Shown: positions 16,358 through 25,803, counted from the stretch's first letter. The stretch: 53,188 nt of DNA from Spirochaetales bacterium (GCA_017540815.1 JAFYAI010000024.1:1-53188), one strand, 5' to 3'. Notes: generated by a model not told the origin, from the sequence alone. A program made the numbers and translations.

Positions 16358-17107
16358 CTAATTTTTTTCATTTTTCCATTTTTGCAATATTTGTGCAAAA
16401 AATTGAGCAGACTTTACATTGCCGGCCCAATGTTCCGCCACGAAGTGAGCATCTATCTCATTATCGAATATGAATGAAAGCACTTTATCATAATCAATCA
16501 CGCCGCTTGTAATGTCATTATGCAGATCGTGTTGTCCGTCGTTGTTGTGAATGTGGAAACAGTCTATCGGGATGTTGTCTTTGAGCAGATTGCCGATGAA
16601 ACTAATCGGATCATAGCCATTCACAACTGCATGTCCGATGTCTGCCGTCGCATAGATGTTATATTTGGCTGTATTCTGCCGCATATATTCCGGATACCGC
16701 TCGCCTGTTGTGACATTCTTATCAGGGATAGTATTCTCTATCGAAAGTTTGACTTCGCCGAGTGCAGAACTAAGCAGCGGGATCATATCCGGTGCAAGCC
16801 GATCAAAATGAACAGTCATAAGCACTGCCTTGACATCGCGGCAGAATGTTATAACCGGCATAATTTCGTCTATATCAGCCTTAGTCAGATAATCACGCAG
16901 CGGTGCATGAACGCTGAACTTCATCCCATTATGTGCCGCCTGATGAATCAAAGCCAGGTCCAGTTCATTCAAAGCATCCGGCATCCATCCGTCGAAGAAT
17001 ATCTCGAACGCAGGAACTTTCTGATACACAGCAAATCTTATCTCATCAGAAAACCTAAGATAGTCGTAAGCCGATGTCTGAAATGATATTAAATATTCTT
17101 TATTCAT
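16358..17107 (-). CDS. Sugar phosphate isomerase/epimerase-like TIM-barrel protein
   Basis: 249 residues without a signal peptide. Motifs of the AP-endonuclease-2 TIM-barrel family appear in order: FEIFFDG, FSVHAPL, VLMTVHFD, LSIENTIP, TADIGHAV, CFHIHNNDG and HFVAEHW. The histidines, glutamates and aspartates in these strands are the usual metal ligands. The substrate is unknown; family members act on sugars or DNA. The ATG at 17107 has no Shine-Dalgarno sequence. TATAGA lies 6 nt upstream of it (17119-17114), so it may be a fourth leaderless gene, but the -35 region is poor. Confidence 0.8.
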   Translation of the reverse strand: MNKEYLISFQTSAYDYLRFSDEIRFAVYQKVPAFEIFFDGWMPDALNELDLALIHQAAHNGMKFSVHAPLRDYLTKADIDEIMPVITFCRDVKAVLMTVHFDRLAPDMIPLLSSALGEVKLSIENTIPDKNVTTGERYPEYMRQNTAKYNIYATADIGHAVVNGYDPISFIGNLLKDNIPIDCFHIHNNDGQHDLHNDITSGVIDYDKVLSFIFDNEIDAHFVAEHWAGNVKSAQFFAQILQKWKNEKN

Positions 17108-17178
17108 AGTTGTTCTATAGTTATTTTAACGCAAAAACATTAACAAGTATGTTTTAATACACTTATTAAAATTTTACA

Positions 17179-19389
17179 TTAAATATCTCCCAAAGCATTA
17201 ATTCTTTTAATCAGTTCCACAGCGAGTTTTTTCTTCGCACTGTCGAATAATCCGGCTGCAAACTCCAGATAATATCCGTTGTCAGTCATTGTGCGGAACT
17301 CTCCGTAACGAACCACGGCTATCTTGAAGTTCATAGTCTCGATTTTCCCCTTTTTACCGGTCTGAGTGAATGTCATACGATAGACATATTCTCCGGTCTG
17401 ATACAGACTGTCCACAGTCCATCCTCCGAATGTATCACCGCGGACAAGCCCGAACAATGAAGTCATCCCATCTTTCTCACCGAGCATTAGAGCCACACGC
17501 TTATTCAGCGCAGCCATATCCTCTGCGGCCTCATCATTCTCACTCAGGTATGTCTCGTCACCGGTGATACGGCACAACTGCTTCGATCTCTCGATAAATC
17601 TGCCGTAGAGATTGAAGAATTTCGCATAGTCACGAAGTGCTGTATAACGCGGCAGATATTCATCGACGATCTCGCTTATATCCAATCCATTCTTATCCGC
17701 GTATACCACAGCATAATCAAGGCAGCCCATTCTCGCATAACTATCCACGATCGCATAGTAGTCCTCACCGGACTTATCATTCTTAGCCAACAGAGTATGC
17801 AGATGCCGATAAGAGTCCTCATCTTCATCATCCATAGTTGGTGTCGTCGAGATCTCCGGCTCGGTGTGAGCATCAAATAACGCTTTGATCTCATTCTTAG
17901 CCTCACCATCCTGCAAATGCTCCAGCACATAATCAGTCAGATCTTTATCAGCGGTATAAGCCAGATACAGATAATAAACCTTGCTGCGCATCGATTCTGT
18001 CAGCTGCCCGTAATTCTCCATGAAGAACAGCGACTCCACTCCGCTGATGCTCTTCTCAGTCAGATGATTGGTCAGCTGCGGCACTTTGTCTTCACCGAGC
18101 AGTTTGATCAGTTCCACATCGCCGAGCTGTGTCGTGCAGAATACGAGACTCCAGATAAATGACTTGCTGTACAGCTGCGGTATATACAGCGACAGCACGG
18201 GTAAACCAAACTGCTTACAGGTGCAGTCCGCACAGATTATATGGTCGAATGCTTTCACACAGTCATTATACACATCTTCCATATCAGTATAGATGCGGCT
18301 GTCCCGCTCGAATTTTCTCGTTGGCAGCGGAGCATTGAATACTTTATCCGCAAAATGTCTCGTAAACAGATAGCCGTTCCAAGCCTGATTGAGTTTCTCA
18401 TACTCGGTATATCCCTGACTCGCCTCAGTCAGAGCTCTGATTATCGCGATTCGCTGATCGAAGTGGCATCCGCTGGCATTGGACAGTTTGAATCCGGTCT
18501 CATTCACACCCTGACGAATGAGATAACTGTAGAATTTCACTCCGTTAAACTCCATCGACACATCTACGATCTCAAATTTGTCGAATGGATCAGCCAGATT
18601 AGAGATAACTTCTTCCAGATCGGGATATTCTGCGACAAGTGACGGCACATCCACTACGAACGGGGCGCATTTATCGAGTTCGTCATAGATATTGGGATCG
18701 AAAGAATACAGCTTACCGACTGTGCGGCTCTCCAGATCAGCACGAGTGCAGCCGATCGCTTTGAGGACAAACATTGTCTGAGTGTAACGCTCAACCACCT
18801 CAAATATACCGTGAGCCATAGCTTCGTGCATCTCATTACCGGCGGCATAGCCGTTAGACCCCTGGAACAGCAGTTTAATGGAGAATTTCACATCTTCTCC
18901 TGTTACGAGATCTTTGCAGTCAACGAGAGACAACTCCGTATCGTCAGGCTTCGTCGAGAACAGATATTTGACATTCTGACCGAGTTTCGGATCAATGCCG
19001 CTCATATAATCGATATAATCCCCCTTCTTCATCAGAGTTCGCTCCGTCAGCGACTTATGTATCATGAACTCTATCGATAACCGCTCAAAGAACTCCATAA
19101 ACATACTCGCCGCACACTGCGTCTGATGAAGCCCCTTGCCACTCACCTTGCGAAACCAGAATGTCTCGACACCTTTCAGATACGGGAACTCATCAGGATA
19201 ATATTCATAGAATAATTCCGGTGCCATCTCCAAAGCAGAAGCCCACACACCGAACTTGTCTTTATTGCGAAATTCATAATTGATGATATTTTTGCCGACC
19301 ATATCATATTTTCTGATAACGGACTCCGCTCTTGCGACAGTCTCTTCCGGCGGACATATTTTCATTGCATCTTCTGCATACAATGCCAT
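17179..19389 (-). CDS. ycaO: YcaO-domain protein, long form
   Basis: 736 residues, clearly longer than E. coli YcaO (about 586). The YcaO ATP-binding domain spans about 50-390: QCAASMFMEFFERLS, GNEMHEAMAHGIFEVVERYT and GCHFDQRIAIIRALTEASQGY are the usual glutamate- and arginine-containing motifs. A helical region at about 390-610 follows, with TPR-like pieces, and a final domain of about 90 residues (GDTFGGWTVDSLYQTGEYVYRMTF) that I do not recognise. YcaO of E. coli aids methylthiolation of ribosomal protein S12; other YcaO proteins make thiazoles in peptides. No precursor peptide or dehydrogenase is near. The start at 19389 is chosen for GGAGATAACT just upstream over the TTG at 19401. Confidence 0.85.
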   Translation of the reverse strand: MALYAEDAMKICPPEETVARAESVIRKYDMVGKNIINYEFRNKDKFGVWASALEMAPELFYEYYPDEFPYLKGVETFWFRKVSGKGLHQTQCAASMFMEFFERLSIEFMIHKSLTERTLMKKGDYIDYMSGIDPKLGQNVKYLFSTKPDDTELSLVDCKDLVTGEDVKFSIKLLFQGSNGYAAGNEMHEAMAHGIFEVVERYTQTMFVLKAIGCTRADLESRTVGKLYSFDPNIYDELDKCAPFVVDVPSLVAEYPDLEEVISNLADPFDKFEIVDVSMEFNGVKFYSYLIRQGVNETGFKLSNASGCHFDQRIAIIRALTEASQGYTEYEKLNQAWNGYLFTRHFADKVFNAPLPTRKFERDSRIYTDMEDVYNDCVKAFDHIICADCTCKQFGLPVLSLYIPQLYSKSFIWSLVFCTTQLGDVELIKLLGEDKVPQLTNHLTEKSISGVESLFFMENYGQLTESMRSKVYYLYLAYTADKDLTDYVLEHLQDGEAKNEIKALFDAHTEPEISTTPTMDDEDEDSYRHLHTLLAKNDKSGEDYYAIVDSYARMGCLDYAVVYADKNGLDISEIVDEYLPRYTALRDYAKFFNLYGRFIERSKQLCRITGDETYLSENDEAAEDMAALNKRVALMLGEKDGMTSLFGLVRGDTFGGWTVDSLYQTGEYVYRMTFTQTGKKGKIETMNFKIAVVRYGEFRTMTDNGYYLEFAAGLFDSAKKKLAVELIKRINALGDI

Positions 19390-19418
19390 AGTTATCTCCA
19401 AGTTAGAAAAGGATGTGT

Positions 19419-19463
19419 ATTGATAAAAAAGGCTGTTCGACCGGAACAGCCTTTTTTATCAAT
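19419..19463 (-). terminator. Terminator-like hairpin between the DUF2934-like gene and ycaO
   Basis: A perfect 20-bp stem (core AAAAAAGGCTGTTC) with the 5-nt loop GACCG begins just past the upstream stop codon and ends 30 nt before the ycaO start. It is symmetric, with T-runs in both directions. Confidence 0.85.
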
Positions 19464-19464
19464 A

Positions 19465-19632
19465 TTAGTCAATATTATATTTTTGTTTGATCTCAATCTC
19501 AGCTTTGAGCCAATCTGTGAAGTCTGTACCCGACTCATGATTCTGCTTGCGAGCCTCATACAACTCATAAGCTCTCTTTTCTATCTCTGCTAAATATTGA
19601 TTCAACTCAACTTTTGCTTTTTTCTTTGCCAT
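19465..19632 (-). CDS. Small DUF2934-like protein
   Basis: 55 residues: a lysine-rich start (MAKKKAKVEL), then IEKRAYELYEARKQNHESG and DWLKAEIEI. The pattern RAYELYEARxxxHGxDxxDWLxAE is the hallmark of DUF2934, a family of short helical proteins of unknown role, often near DNA or stress genes. The start ATG at 19632 is preceded by GAGAGGG. It has its own promoter at 19696-19724 and a roughly 60-nt leader containing a small hairpin (GGAAC/GTTCC). It sits upstream of ycaO with a terminator between. Confidence 0.8.
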   Translation of the reverse strand: MAKKKAKVELNQYLAEIEKRAYELYEARKQNHESGTDFTDWLKAEIEIKQKYNID

Positions 19633-19695
19633 GTTTAACACCCTCTCTTGTTAAAATAAAGATTTGCTGGAACATTCTGCGTTCCCTACATTTAT

Positions 19696-19724
19696 ATAAT
19701 ACACAAAAAAACATTCTTAGTCAA
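19696..19724 (-). promoter_or_regulatory. Promoter of the DUF2934-like gene (and possibly ycaO)
   Basis: On the minus strand TTGACT (19724-19719), 17 nt, TATTAT (19701-19696). Confidence 0.7.
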
Positions 19725-19760
19725 TAAGTTTTTTTCAAAAACAAAAAAATATAAAAAAAC

Positions 19761-19789
19761 TTGACTTTTTTTTCGACTTACGGTAGAAT
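19761..19789 (+). promoter_or_regulatory. purD promoter
   Basis: TTGACT (19761-19766), 17 nt, TAGAAT (19784-19789). Predicted transcription start is within the palindrome at 19792-19805. Confidence 0.75.
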
Positions 19790-19791
19790 CC

Positions 19792-19805
19792 ACTCCTATA
19801 GGAGT
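19792..19805 (+). promoter_or_regulatory. Perfect palindrome over the purD transcription start and ribosome binding site
   Basis: ACTCCTATAGGAGT is a perfect 14-nt palindrome that contains the purD Shine-Dalgarno AGGAG and lies 3-16 nt downstream of the -10 box. It could be an operator, or chance from the need for AGGAG. Confidence 0.5.
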
Positions 19806-19810
19806 TATCT

Positions 19811-21058
19811 ATGAATGTTTTACTTATCGGCAGCGGCGGCCGCGAACACGCGATTGCCAAGAAAATTAAAGAATCACATAAAGTTACAAATTTTTACGCA
19901 ATTCCAGGCAATCCGGGCATTGCATCGCTTGCAACGATTATCGGTGACAAGCAGGACTGCAGTGAGATCGTAGCCAAAGCTCAGGAATATAAAGTGGATC
20001 TTATCGTCTGCGGACCGGAGCAGCCGCTTGTAGACGGATTAGCCGATATGGCTGAGGCAGTCGGCATTAAAGTATTCGGACCGAAGAAATGCGGAGCGAT
20101 ATTCGAGGGCAGCAAAATATATTCCAAGCAGTTTATGTCCAAGTATGACATTCCGACTTCTGACTACAAGATATATCGCAACTACGAAGAAGCCAGCAGA
20201 TATATCGATAAGCGAGTTACCTACCCTGTAGTCATCAAGGCTGACGGTTTGGCTGCCGGCAAAGGTGTCAAGATCGCCAAGACCCCGGAGGAAGCTCACG
20301 AAGCACTCAAACTCTTTATGGTAGATAAGATATTCGGTGAGTCAGGCTCATCCGTCGTTATCGAAGACTTCATGACAGGCGAAGAGATGAGTGCATTGTA
20401 TATCACAGACAGCAAGACATTCCTGCCGCTCATCGCTGCGAAGGACTACAAAAGGGCGTTCACCGGAGATGAAGGTGACAATACCGGCGGTATGGGTTCG
20501 TATGCACCTCATAACAGGCTCAATGATGAACTCCGCAAAGAGATTGATGATAAGATCATCAAACAGATCCGCATCGGCTTCGCAAAGGAAAATATCGACT
20601 ACCGCGGAGTGCTTTATGTCGGACTGATGCTCACCGAAGAAGGACCTAAAGTTGTAGAGTTCAACTGCCGATTCGGTGATCCTGAGACTCAGGTTATCCT
20701 GCCTCTGCTTGAGAATGATATTCTTGAAGTATTCTCCAAGTGTGTCAATGCTAAACTCGCAGGATACGAACTGCATTGGAAACAGGCCTATTCTGCATGT
20801 GTTGTCCTTGCCGCAGGCGGCTATCCAGGACACTACGAGAAAGGTATGCCGATCACATTCAAGAATAATCATCCTTATGACTTCATCCATGCAGGGACTA
20901 AGATGAAAGACGACGGTACGATCGTGACATCAGGCGGACGCGTGCTTAATGCGGTAGCTGTTGCATCAAGCAAATCTGCAGCATTAACAGCCGCATACAA
21001 TCTGTTGGAGAAAGTCACATTTGACGGAGCATTCTGCAGGACTGATATAGGTAAATAA
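19811..21058 (+). CDS. purD: Phosphoribosylamine-glycine ligase (GAR synthetase)
   Basis: 415 residues, normal length. It joins glycine to phosphoribosylamine with ATP in step two of purine synthesis. The N-terminal domain starts MNVLLIGSGGREHAIAKKI, and the ATP-grasp part contains VIKADGLAAGKGVKIA, DNTGGMGSYAPH and EFNCRFGDPETQ, all characteristic. The ATG at 19811 is 5 nt after GGAGT. Its stop overlaps the ATG of the DHH phosphoesterase gene as TAATG, so the two are co-translated. The 5' leader is only about 15 nt, and no riboswitch is possible. Confidence 0.97.
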   Translation: MNVLLIGSGGREHAIAKKIKESHKVTNFYAIPGNPGIASLATIIGDKQDCSEIVAKAQEYKVDLIVCGPEQPLVDGLADMAEAVGIKVFGPKKCGAIFEGSKIYSKQFMSKYDIPTSDYKIYRNYEEASRYIDKRVTYPVVIKADGLAAGKGVKIAKTPEEAHEALKLFMVDKIFGESGSSVVIEDFMTGEEMSALYITDSKTFLPLIAAKDYKRAFTGDEGDNTGGMGSYAPHNRLNDELRKEIDDKIIKQIRIGFAKENIDYRGVLYVGLMLTEEGPKVVEFNCRFGDPETQVILPLLENDILEVFSKCVNAKLAGYELHWKQAYSACVVLAAGGYPGHYEKGMPITFKNNHPYDFIHAGTKMKDDGTIVTSGGRVLNAVAVASSKSAALTAAYNLLEKVTFDGAFCRTDIGK

Positions 21059-22176
21059 TGTTATTCAACAAAGCGGACTTTGATCGATTTGAATCTGTCG
21101 TGAGATCTCACGACAGATTTGTGATTATTCCTCATTATAATCCTGACCCGGATGCGATAGGATCTTCTTTTGCAATGAAAGAACTGTTGACTAAAGGTTT
21201 CGGCAAGGAAGCGATTATCGCTTACAGCGGCATTATAGGTCGAGCCGAGAACTCCCAGATGGTCGAGTGTCTCAAGATTGATATGACGAATATTACGGAT
21301 CTTATCCGCAATGAAGGCATAGACAACTCTCACAATACTGCCATTCCTGACGGAGCGATAGTCCTTATGGACACACAACCCGGTTCCGGCAATAATCCTC
21401 TCGGTACAGAGGATATTCCTGTGATTGTGATAGATCATCATCCGATACGGGAGCAGACTCGCTCGGAGAATGTCGCCTATGCCGATGTGCGCACAGAAGA
21501 ACAACGAAACGGATCATCCGGCACGATCATGTGTGATTATTTGGAGTATTTCAAAGTCAAGATCACACCGAATTTAGCGACTGCTCTGTATTACGGTATC
21601 GACACGGATGTAACAGGAGAAAGCCGTGAGGGATTTGATGCTGATTTCATTCGCAAAGAACAGCTTCGTCTTGCCATCAATACAGAGAAACTCAGTCAGA
21701 TAATCAGTCCCAAACTGCCGTTTGATTATTACACTCACATCACCAAAGGCATGGAGAACTGCATGGTCTACGGAGACTTCCTCTTCTCGACTCTCGGTGA
21801 GATCAACAATCCCGACTATGTGTCGGAGATAGCCGACTTCCTTATCCGATACGAACGGGCAGAGATGGTTCTGATGATAGGTATTCATAATGACAGCATC
21901 CTAATGTCTTTGCGTGCTCCGCGGCGGAAATACGATGCAGGAGAGATTATCCGCGAAATCGTCGGCAATATGGGCAGTGCCGGAGGTCATCAGGCTAACG
22001 CCGGCGGCAAGATCATCTTCAAAGACAAGAGCGTCATCAAAAAAACCGTCAAGAAGATCATCAAGAATGCTCTGTCCGTCATCGCCAAGAAAGAAGGCCG
22101 CAGGCAACTGCCTGACGGCATCCCATTCCTCTCGCAGAATGACTACATGCCGATAATGGAAGATACAGAATCATAA
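21058..22176 (+). CDS. DHH/DHHA1 family phosphoesterase (NrnA-like)
   Basis: 372 residues. The DHH domain has its metal-binding motifs: IIPHYNPDPDAIGSS (about 23-37), DTQPG, VIDHHP and YGIDTDVTG; DHHA1 follows with GGHQANAGGKI at about 305-315. Such proteins degrade nanoRNA of two to five nucleotides and dephosphorylate pAp; cyclic dinucleotide breakdown is a second possibility for the family. There are no membrane or CBS domains, so it is the soluble NrnA form. It follows purD in one operon, linked by TAATG, which may couple recycling of short RNA to purine supply (inference). The ORF ends 56 nt before the tig promoter region. Confidence 0.85.
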   Translation: MLFNKADFDRFESVVRSHDRFVIIPHYNPDPDAIGSSFAMKELLTKGFGKEAIIAYSGIIGRAENSQMVECLKIDMTNITDLIRNEGIDNSHNTAIPDGAIVLMDTQPGSGNNPLGTEDIPVIVIDHHPIREQTRSENVAYADVRTEEQRNGSSGTIMCDYLEYFKVKITPNLATALYYGIDTDVTGESREGFDADFIRKEQLRLAINTEKLSQIISPKLPFDYYTHITKGMENCMVYGDFLFSTLGEINNPDYVSEIADFLIRYERAEMVLMIGIHNDSILMSLRAPRRKYDAGEIIREIVGNMGSAGGHQANAGGKIIFKDKSVIKKTVKKIIKNALSVIAKKEGRRQLPDGIPFLSQNDYMPIMEDTES

Positions 22177-22232
22177 ATACACACGAGGACGGTGTTTTAT
22201 CAGCCTGCTTTATGACATTTCTATAAAATTTA

Positions 22233-22261
22233 TTGACTTTTTTCTAAAAAATTGTTATATT
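22233..22261 (+). promoter_or_regulatory. tig promoter
   Basis: TTGACT (22233-22238), 17 nt, TATATT (22256-22261), then a leader of about 37 nt with AGGA at 22295-22298. Confidence 0.75.
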
Positions 22262-22304
22262 ATAAATACTATACTTTTAATTTTTTCATATATTAGGATG
22301 TCTT

Positions 22305-23687
22305 ATGAAGTATGACTACAAAGAAGAATATTTAGGCAATGCAAAAGGTCAGGTAACTATAACTATACCTGCAAAAGAAATGATGACAGAGTACAACAAG
22401 CAGATCGAAGAGATCAAGAAAGACGCTGTTATACCGGGATTCCGAAAAGGACATGTGCCTACTTCGATTATTGAAACCAAATACCGCAAATATATATGGG
22501 GCGATGCCTGCAACCACATGGCAGGACAGGCTTTCAGCGAAGTGTTCCTGAAACTCGACCGCAACCCGATCGGACAGGAGATGCCTAAGCGTGTCGGCGA
22601 AGAAGTTGAGCCGGAGTTCAACAAAGATTATACAATCGTAATGGAATACAACTGTGTTCCTGACTTCAAATACAAAGATCTCAACACATTCGAGGTTGTC
22701 AAAGACGAAGTAACTGTAAGCAAAGCAGACATCGACAAGCAGTTGGAGAAAACTTTGCAGGAGTATTCGACATTTGAGGTTAAAGACGGCAAGATTGCCA
22801 AGGATGACATCGCTTACATCAATTACACTGTCAAAGAAGGCGACAAAGAGGTCTATAAGAATGAGAATGAGTATATCAATCTCAAACTTAACATGGACAC
22901 ATACAAAGTCGGCGAAGATATTGTAGGAATGGCTAAAGGCGAGAAGAAGTCATATAAGAAGACATTCGAGGATAAAGAAGGTGTTATCGACGCTCTGAAA
23001 GGCAAGACATTCAATATTGACTTGTCGATCAATGAGATCAAGACAGAGAAGATCCCTGAGATCACTAACGAACTCTGCGAAGAGATTGATCCGGATATTC
23101 ACAACGAAGCTGAGTTGCGCAAGAAGATCGAAGATGATCTGAAAAAATATGCCGAGAATATGGTCAATCAGTGTGTTCTGACAAGATTCACAGAAGAACT
23201 GATCAAATCATTCGACGGCGAAGTTCCTGAGGTACTTATCGATGATGTCCTTGAACGCGAACTGCACGAGTATCACCACCGTGCTGAGAATGCAAAGAAG
23301 ACTCTTGCCGAGGTTCTCGCAGAAGACAATCTGACAGAGGCTAACTTCAAGACTGAACGCCGGGAAGAAGCTATCGGCGGTGTAAAGATTGGTCTTATCG
23401 AGCAGGATCTTATCAAGAAGAATAATCTCAAAGCTACAGAGGATGAGATTAAAGAACATATCAAAGACTTCTCTAAGTATTACAAAGGCATCGATCCTGA
23501 GATGATGTATAAGTACTACGCTCAGAACGGTCAGTTGGAGCAGTTCGCAACACAGGTTGAGAATGACAAAGTTCATAAGTTGATGACTGACTCTGTTAAA
23601 TATAAAAAAGGCAAGACTTATACATTCGAGGATATGCCGAAGATGTTCGATGACCTTAACGAAGAAATGAAGGCCAAGAAGAAATAA
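22305..23687 (+). CDS. tig: Trigger factor
   Basis: 460 residues, slightly longer than average. Trigger factor binds the ribosome and shields nascent chains. The ribosome-binding N-terminal domain carries the GFRKGHVP motif (PGFRKGHVPTSII, residues about 44-56); the FKBP-type domain spans about 165-250 (DDIAYINYTVKEGDKE ... DALKGKTFNIDLSINEI), though some peptidyl-prolyl active-site residues appear divergent; the helical arms fill the C-terminal half. The ATG at 22305 follows AGGATGTCTT. It is the first gene of the tig-clpP-clpX-lon run, but about 190 nt with repeats separate it from clpP. Confidence 0.95.
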   Translation: MKYDYKEEYLGNAKGQVTITIPAKEMMTEYNKQIEEIKKDAVIPGFRKGHVPTSIIETKYRKYIWGDACNHMAGQAFSEVFLKLDRNPIGQEMPKRVGEEVEPEFNKDYTIVMEYNCVPDFKYKDLNTFEVVKDEVTVSKADIDKQLEKTLQEYSTFEVKDGKIAKDDIAYINYTVKEGDKEVYKNENEYINLKLNMDTYKVGEDIVGMAKGEKKSYKKTFEDKEGVIDALKGKTFNIDLSINEIKTEKIPEITNELCEEIDPDIHNEAELRKKIEDDLKKYAENMVNQCVLTRFTEELIKSFDGEVPEVLIDDVLERELHEYHHRAENAKKTLAEVLAEDNLTEANFKTERREEAIGGVKIGLIEQDLIKKNNLKATEDEIKEHIKDFSKYYKGIDPEMMYKYYAQNGQLEQFATQVENDKVHKLMTDSVKYKKGKTYTFEDMPKMFDDLNEEMKAKKK

Positions 23688-23751
23688 GTCATCCGAATGT
23701 CACCCCGAACAGACGGTTTGCAAAGTCAAATCGCACATTTAGGGTTTAATA

Positions 23752-23880
23752 AATGAGAAACACAGGATAGAATACTGTCGCCCCGAACTTGTTTCGGGGT
23801 CTCATAACAAAAAAAAGGATAGAATACTTGTACCCCGAACTTGATTCGGGGTCTCATAATGAAAAACACAGGATAAATAA
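23752..23880 (+). repeat. Tandem palindromic repeat (2.4 copies) between tig and clpP
   Basis: Two units of 54 and 52 nt (23752-23805, 23806-23857), each with an AGGATAGAATACT stretch and a hairpin CCCCGAACTTGTTTCGGGG or its TTGA variant, ending GTCTCAT. A partial third unit (AATGAAAAACACAGGATAAATAA) runs into the clpP start, so the clpP ribosome binding site AGGATA is part of the repeat. A related fragment lies at about 23693-23716. Confidence 0.8.
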
Positions 23881-24501
23881 ATGGGTTTACACTATTCGCA
23901 CGGCATATCAGCACATCATTATATACCGACTATTGTAGAGAGAACAAGTCAGGGAACTGAGTCATGGGATGTATTCTCTCGTCTCGTCAAGGATAATATC
24001 ATCTTCCTCAGTGAAGAGATCGACGATACGCAGGCAGATCTTGTTATGGCTACGCTGCTCTTCATGGAAAGCCAAGATCCTAACAAAGATATTTATCTCT
24101 ATATCAACTCTCCCGGCGGTTCTGTAACTGCAGGTTTGGCTATCTACGATACGATGAATCACATCAAACCGGATGTATGTACTATCTGTATCGGACAGGC
24201 TTCCAGTGCGGCAGCTCTGATCCTCTCCAGTGGTGCTAAAGGCAAGCGATGTGCCCTGCCTCACTCCAGGATGATGATACACCAGCCTTACGGCGGCGCC
24301 GGCGGTCAGGCTACAGATATACAGATACAGGCTAAAGAGATCCTGCGTCTGAAAAAAGAGATTAACGAGATATTGGCTCTCAATACCGGCAAAGACATTA
24401 AAGATATAGAGAGAGATGTGCAGCGCGACTATTTCATGTCAGCACAGGAAGCCGTTGAGTATGGGCTGATCGATAAGATACTCGTGCGGGAGAAAAAATA
24501 A
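23881..24501 (+). CDS. clpP: ATP-dependent Clp protease proteolytic subunit
   Basis: 206 residues with no obvious propeptide problem. The serine protease triad is present: S109 in GQASSAAA, H134 in MMIHQPYGG, and the aspartate in [28 protein letters not shown] and the [11 protein letters not shown] ending are typical. It forms the tetradecameric chamber fed by ClpX. clpX begins directly after its stop codon with no gap, so the pair is co-translated. The ATG at 23881 is placed after AGGATAAATAA within the tandem repeat. Whether transcription comes from tig or from a promoter in the repeat region is not clear. Confidence 0.97.
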   Translation: MGLHYSHGISAHHYIPTIVERTSQGTESWDVFSRLVKDNIIFLSEEIDDTQADLVMATLLFMESQDPNKDIYLYINSPGGSVTAGLAIYDTMNHIKPDVCTICIGQASSAAALILSSGAKGKRCALPHSRMMIHQPYGGAGGQATDIQIQAKEILRLKKEINEILALNTGKDIKDIERDVQRDYFMSAQEAVEYGLIDKILVREKK

Positions 24502-25803
24502 ATGGGTTGGTATAAAGAATTGGATCAGAATAATAATATATGCTCATTCTGCGGTCGTGATCTCCGTGAACATGACCTTCAGGCTATTAAAGGCTACAAC
24601 TCAATGATATGTTATGACTGCGTAAAGAAATGCAATGATACCATTAATGCTGTTAATGACGAGAAAGGCAAGTCTGCTGCATCACAGATGCTGCAGGGCG
24701 ATCTGCCATTGCCGACCGAGATCAAAGAGTTCCTTGATGATTATATCATCGGGCAGGATGAAGCGAAGAAAATCCTTTCCGTCGCAGTATATAACCACTA
24801 CAAGAAGATCAAATACGGCAGCAAGATAACCAATTCTAAAGAATTCAAAGATTTGGAAGTCGATAAATCAAATATACTGCTGCTCGGTCCTACAGGATCA
24901 GGCAAAACTTTGCTGGCAAGCACATTAGCACGCAAACTCAATGTTCCGTTTGCTATTGCTGATGCTACGACAGTGACAGAAGCAGGATATGTCGGCGACG
25001 ATGTAGAGAATATCCTGCTCAAACTCATACAGGCTGCTGACGGTGACATCGCAAGAGCGGAGTATGGCATTGTCTATATCGATGAGATCGACAAAATCGC
25101 GAAGAAAGGCGAAAATGTCTCGATAACTCGTGATGTCTCCGGCGAAGGCGTGCAGCAGGCACTGCTTAAGATCATTGAAGGCACAGACGCAAGCGTTCCT
25201 CCGCAGGGCGGTCGCAAGCACCCCAATCAGGAGATGCTCCATATCAATACGAAGAATATCCTCTTTATATGCGGAGGGGCATTCGTAGGACTCGACTCTA
25301 TCATCGAGAGCCGCCTGAATGTCAAACCTATCGGATTCGGCTCTGATGTCAAGCCAAAAGAAGAGAAGAACCTCGTTGAATTATATAAAAATATTACTCC
25401 TGAAGATCTGATCAAATTCGGTCTGATACCTGAGTTTATCGGACGACTGCCGGTTGTCAGTTTCCTCAATCCTCTGTCGGAGGATGATCTTGTCCGCATA
25501 CTCAAAGAGCCTAAGAACTCTATCATTAAGCAGTATCAGTGGAATATGGCAGTCGAGAATGTCAGACTCAATATCGATGAGTCTGCTATTCAGGAAGTGG
25601 CTCGTCTTGCATACAAACACAAGACCGGAGCAAGAGGTCTGCGCTCTATATTAGAGAAAGTGATGCTCGACATAATGTATGATATACCATCAGACAAGAC
25701 TGTTCGAGAAGTCATCATCACTGATAAAGTCATTCGTGAGGAAGAAAAACCCATCCTCAAAAGAACGAAAAAATCTGTACGAGACTCGGAAAAATCAGCA
25801 TAA
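24502..25803 (+). CDS. clpX: ATP-dependent Clp protease ATP-binding subunit ClpX
   Basis: 433 residues. The N-terminal zinc finger has four cysteines (C14, C17, C37, C40), then the AAA+ core with Walker [11 protein letters not shown], Walker [10 protein letters not shown], the pore-loop region ([15 protein letters not shown]), [17 protein letters not shown] and the arginine-bearing GARGLRSI near the end. It unfolds substrates and feeds ClpP. clpP ends immediately before it, and its stop overlaps the lon start as TAATG, so clpP, clpX and lon are one translation-coupled block. The C-terminal 30 residues are basic and poorly conserved. Confidence 0.98.
   Translation: MGWYKELDQNNNICSFCGRDLREHDLQAIKGYNSMICYDCVKKCNDTINAVNDEKGKSAASQMLQGDLPLPTEIKEFLDDYIIGQDEAKKILSVAVYNHYKKIKYGSKITNSKEFKDLEVDKSNILLLGPTGSGKTLLASTLARKLNVPFAIADATTVTEAGYVGDDVENILLKLIQAADGDIARAEYGIVYIDEIDKIAKKGENVSITRDVSGEGVQQALLKIIEGTDASVPPQGGRKHPNQEMLHINTKNILFICGGAFVGLDSIIESRLNVKPIGFGSDVKPKEEKNLVELYKNITPEDLIKFGLIPEFIGRLPVVSFLNPLSEDDLVRILKEPKNSIIKQYQWNMAVENVRLNIDESAIQEVARLAYKHKTGARGLRSILEKVMLDIMYDIPSDKTVREVIITDKVIREEEKPILKRTKKSVRDSEKSA

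Noticed and set aside
19399..19401. TTG start for ycaO four codons upstream
   Set aside because: The GGAG ribosome binding site overlaps it and is well placed for the ATG at 19389.
17179..19632. YcaO-based thiazole/oxazole peptide cluster
   Set aside because: No precursor peptide, dehydrogenase or transporter gene nearby; the small upstream gene matches DUF2934 instead.
23752..23880. Possible CRISPR array
   Set aside because: Only 2.4 units, no distinct spacers between them, and no cas genes in the window.
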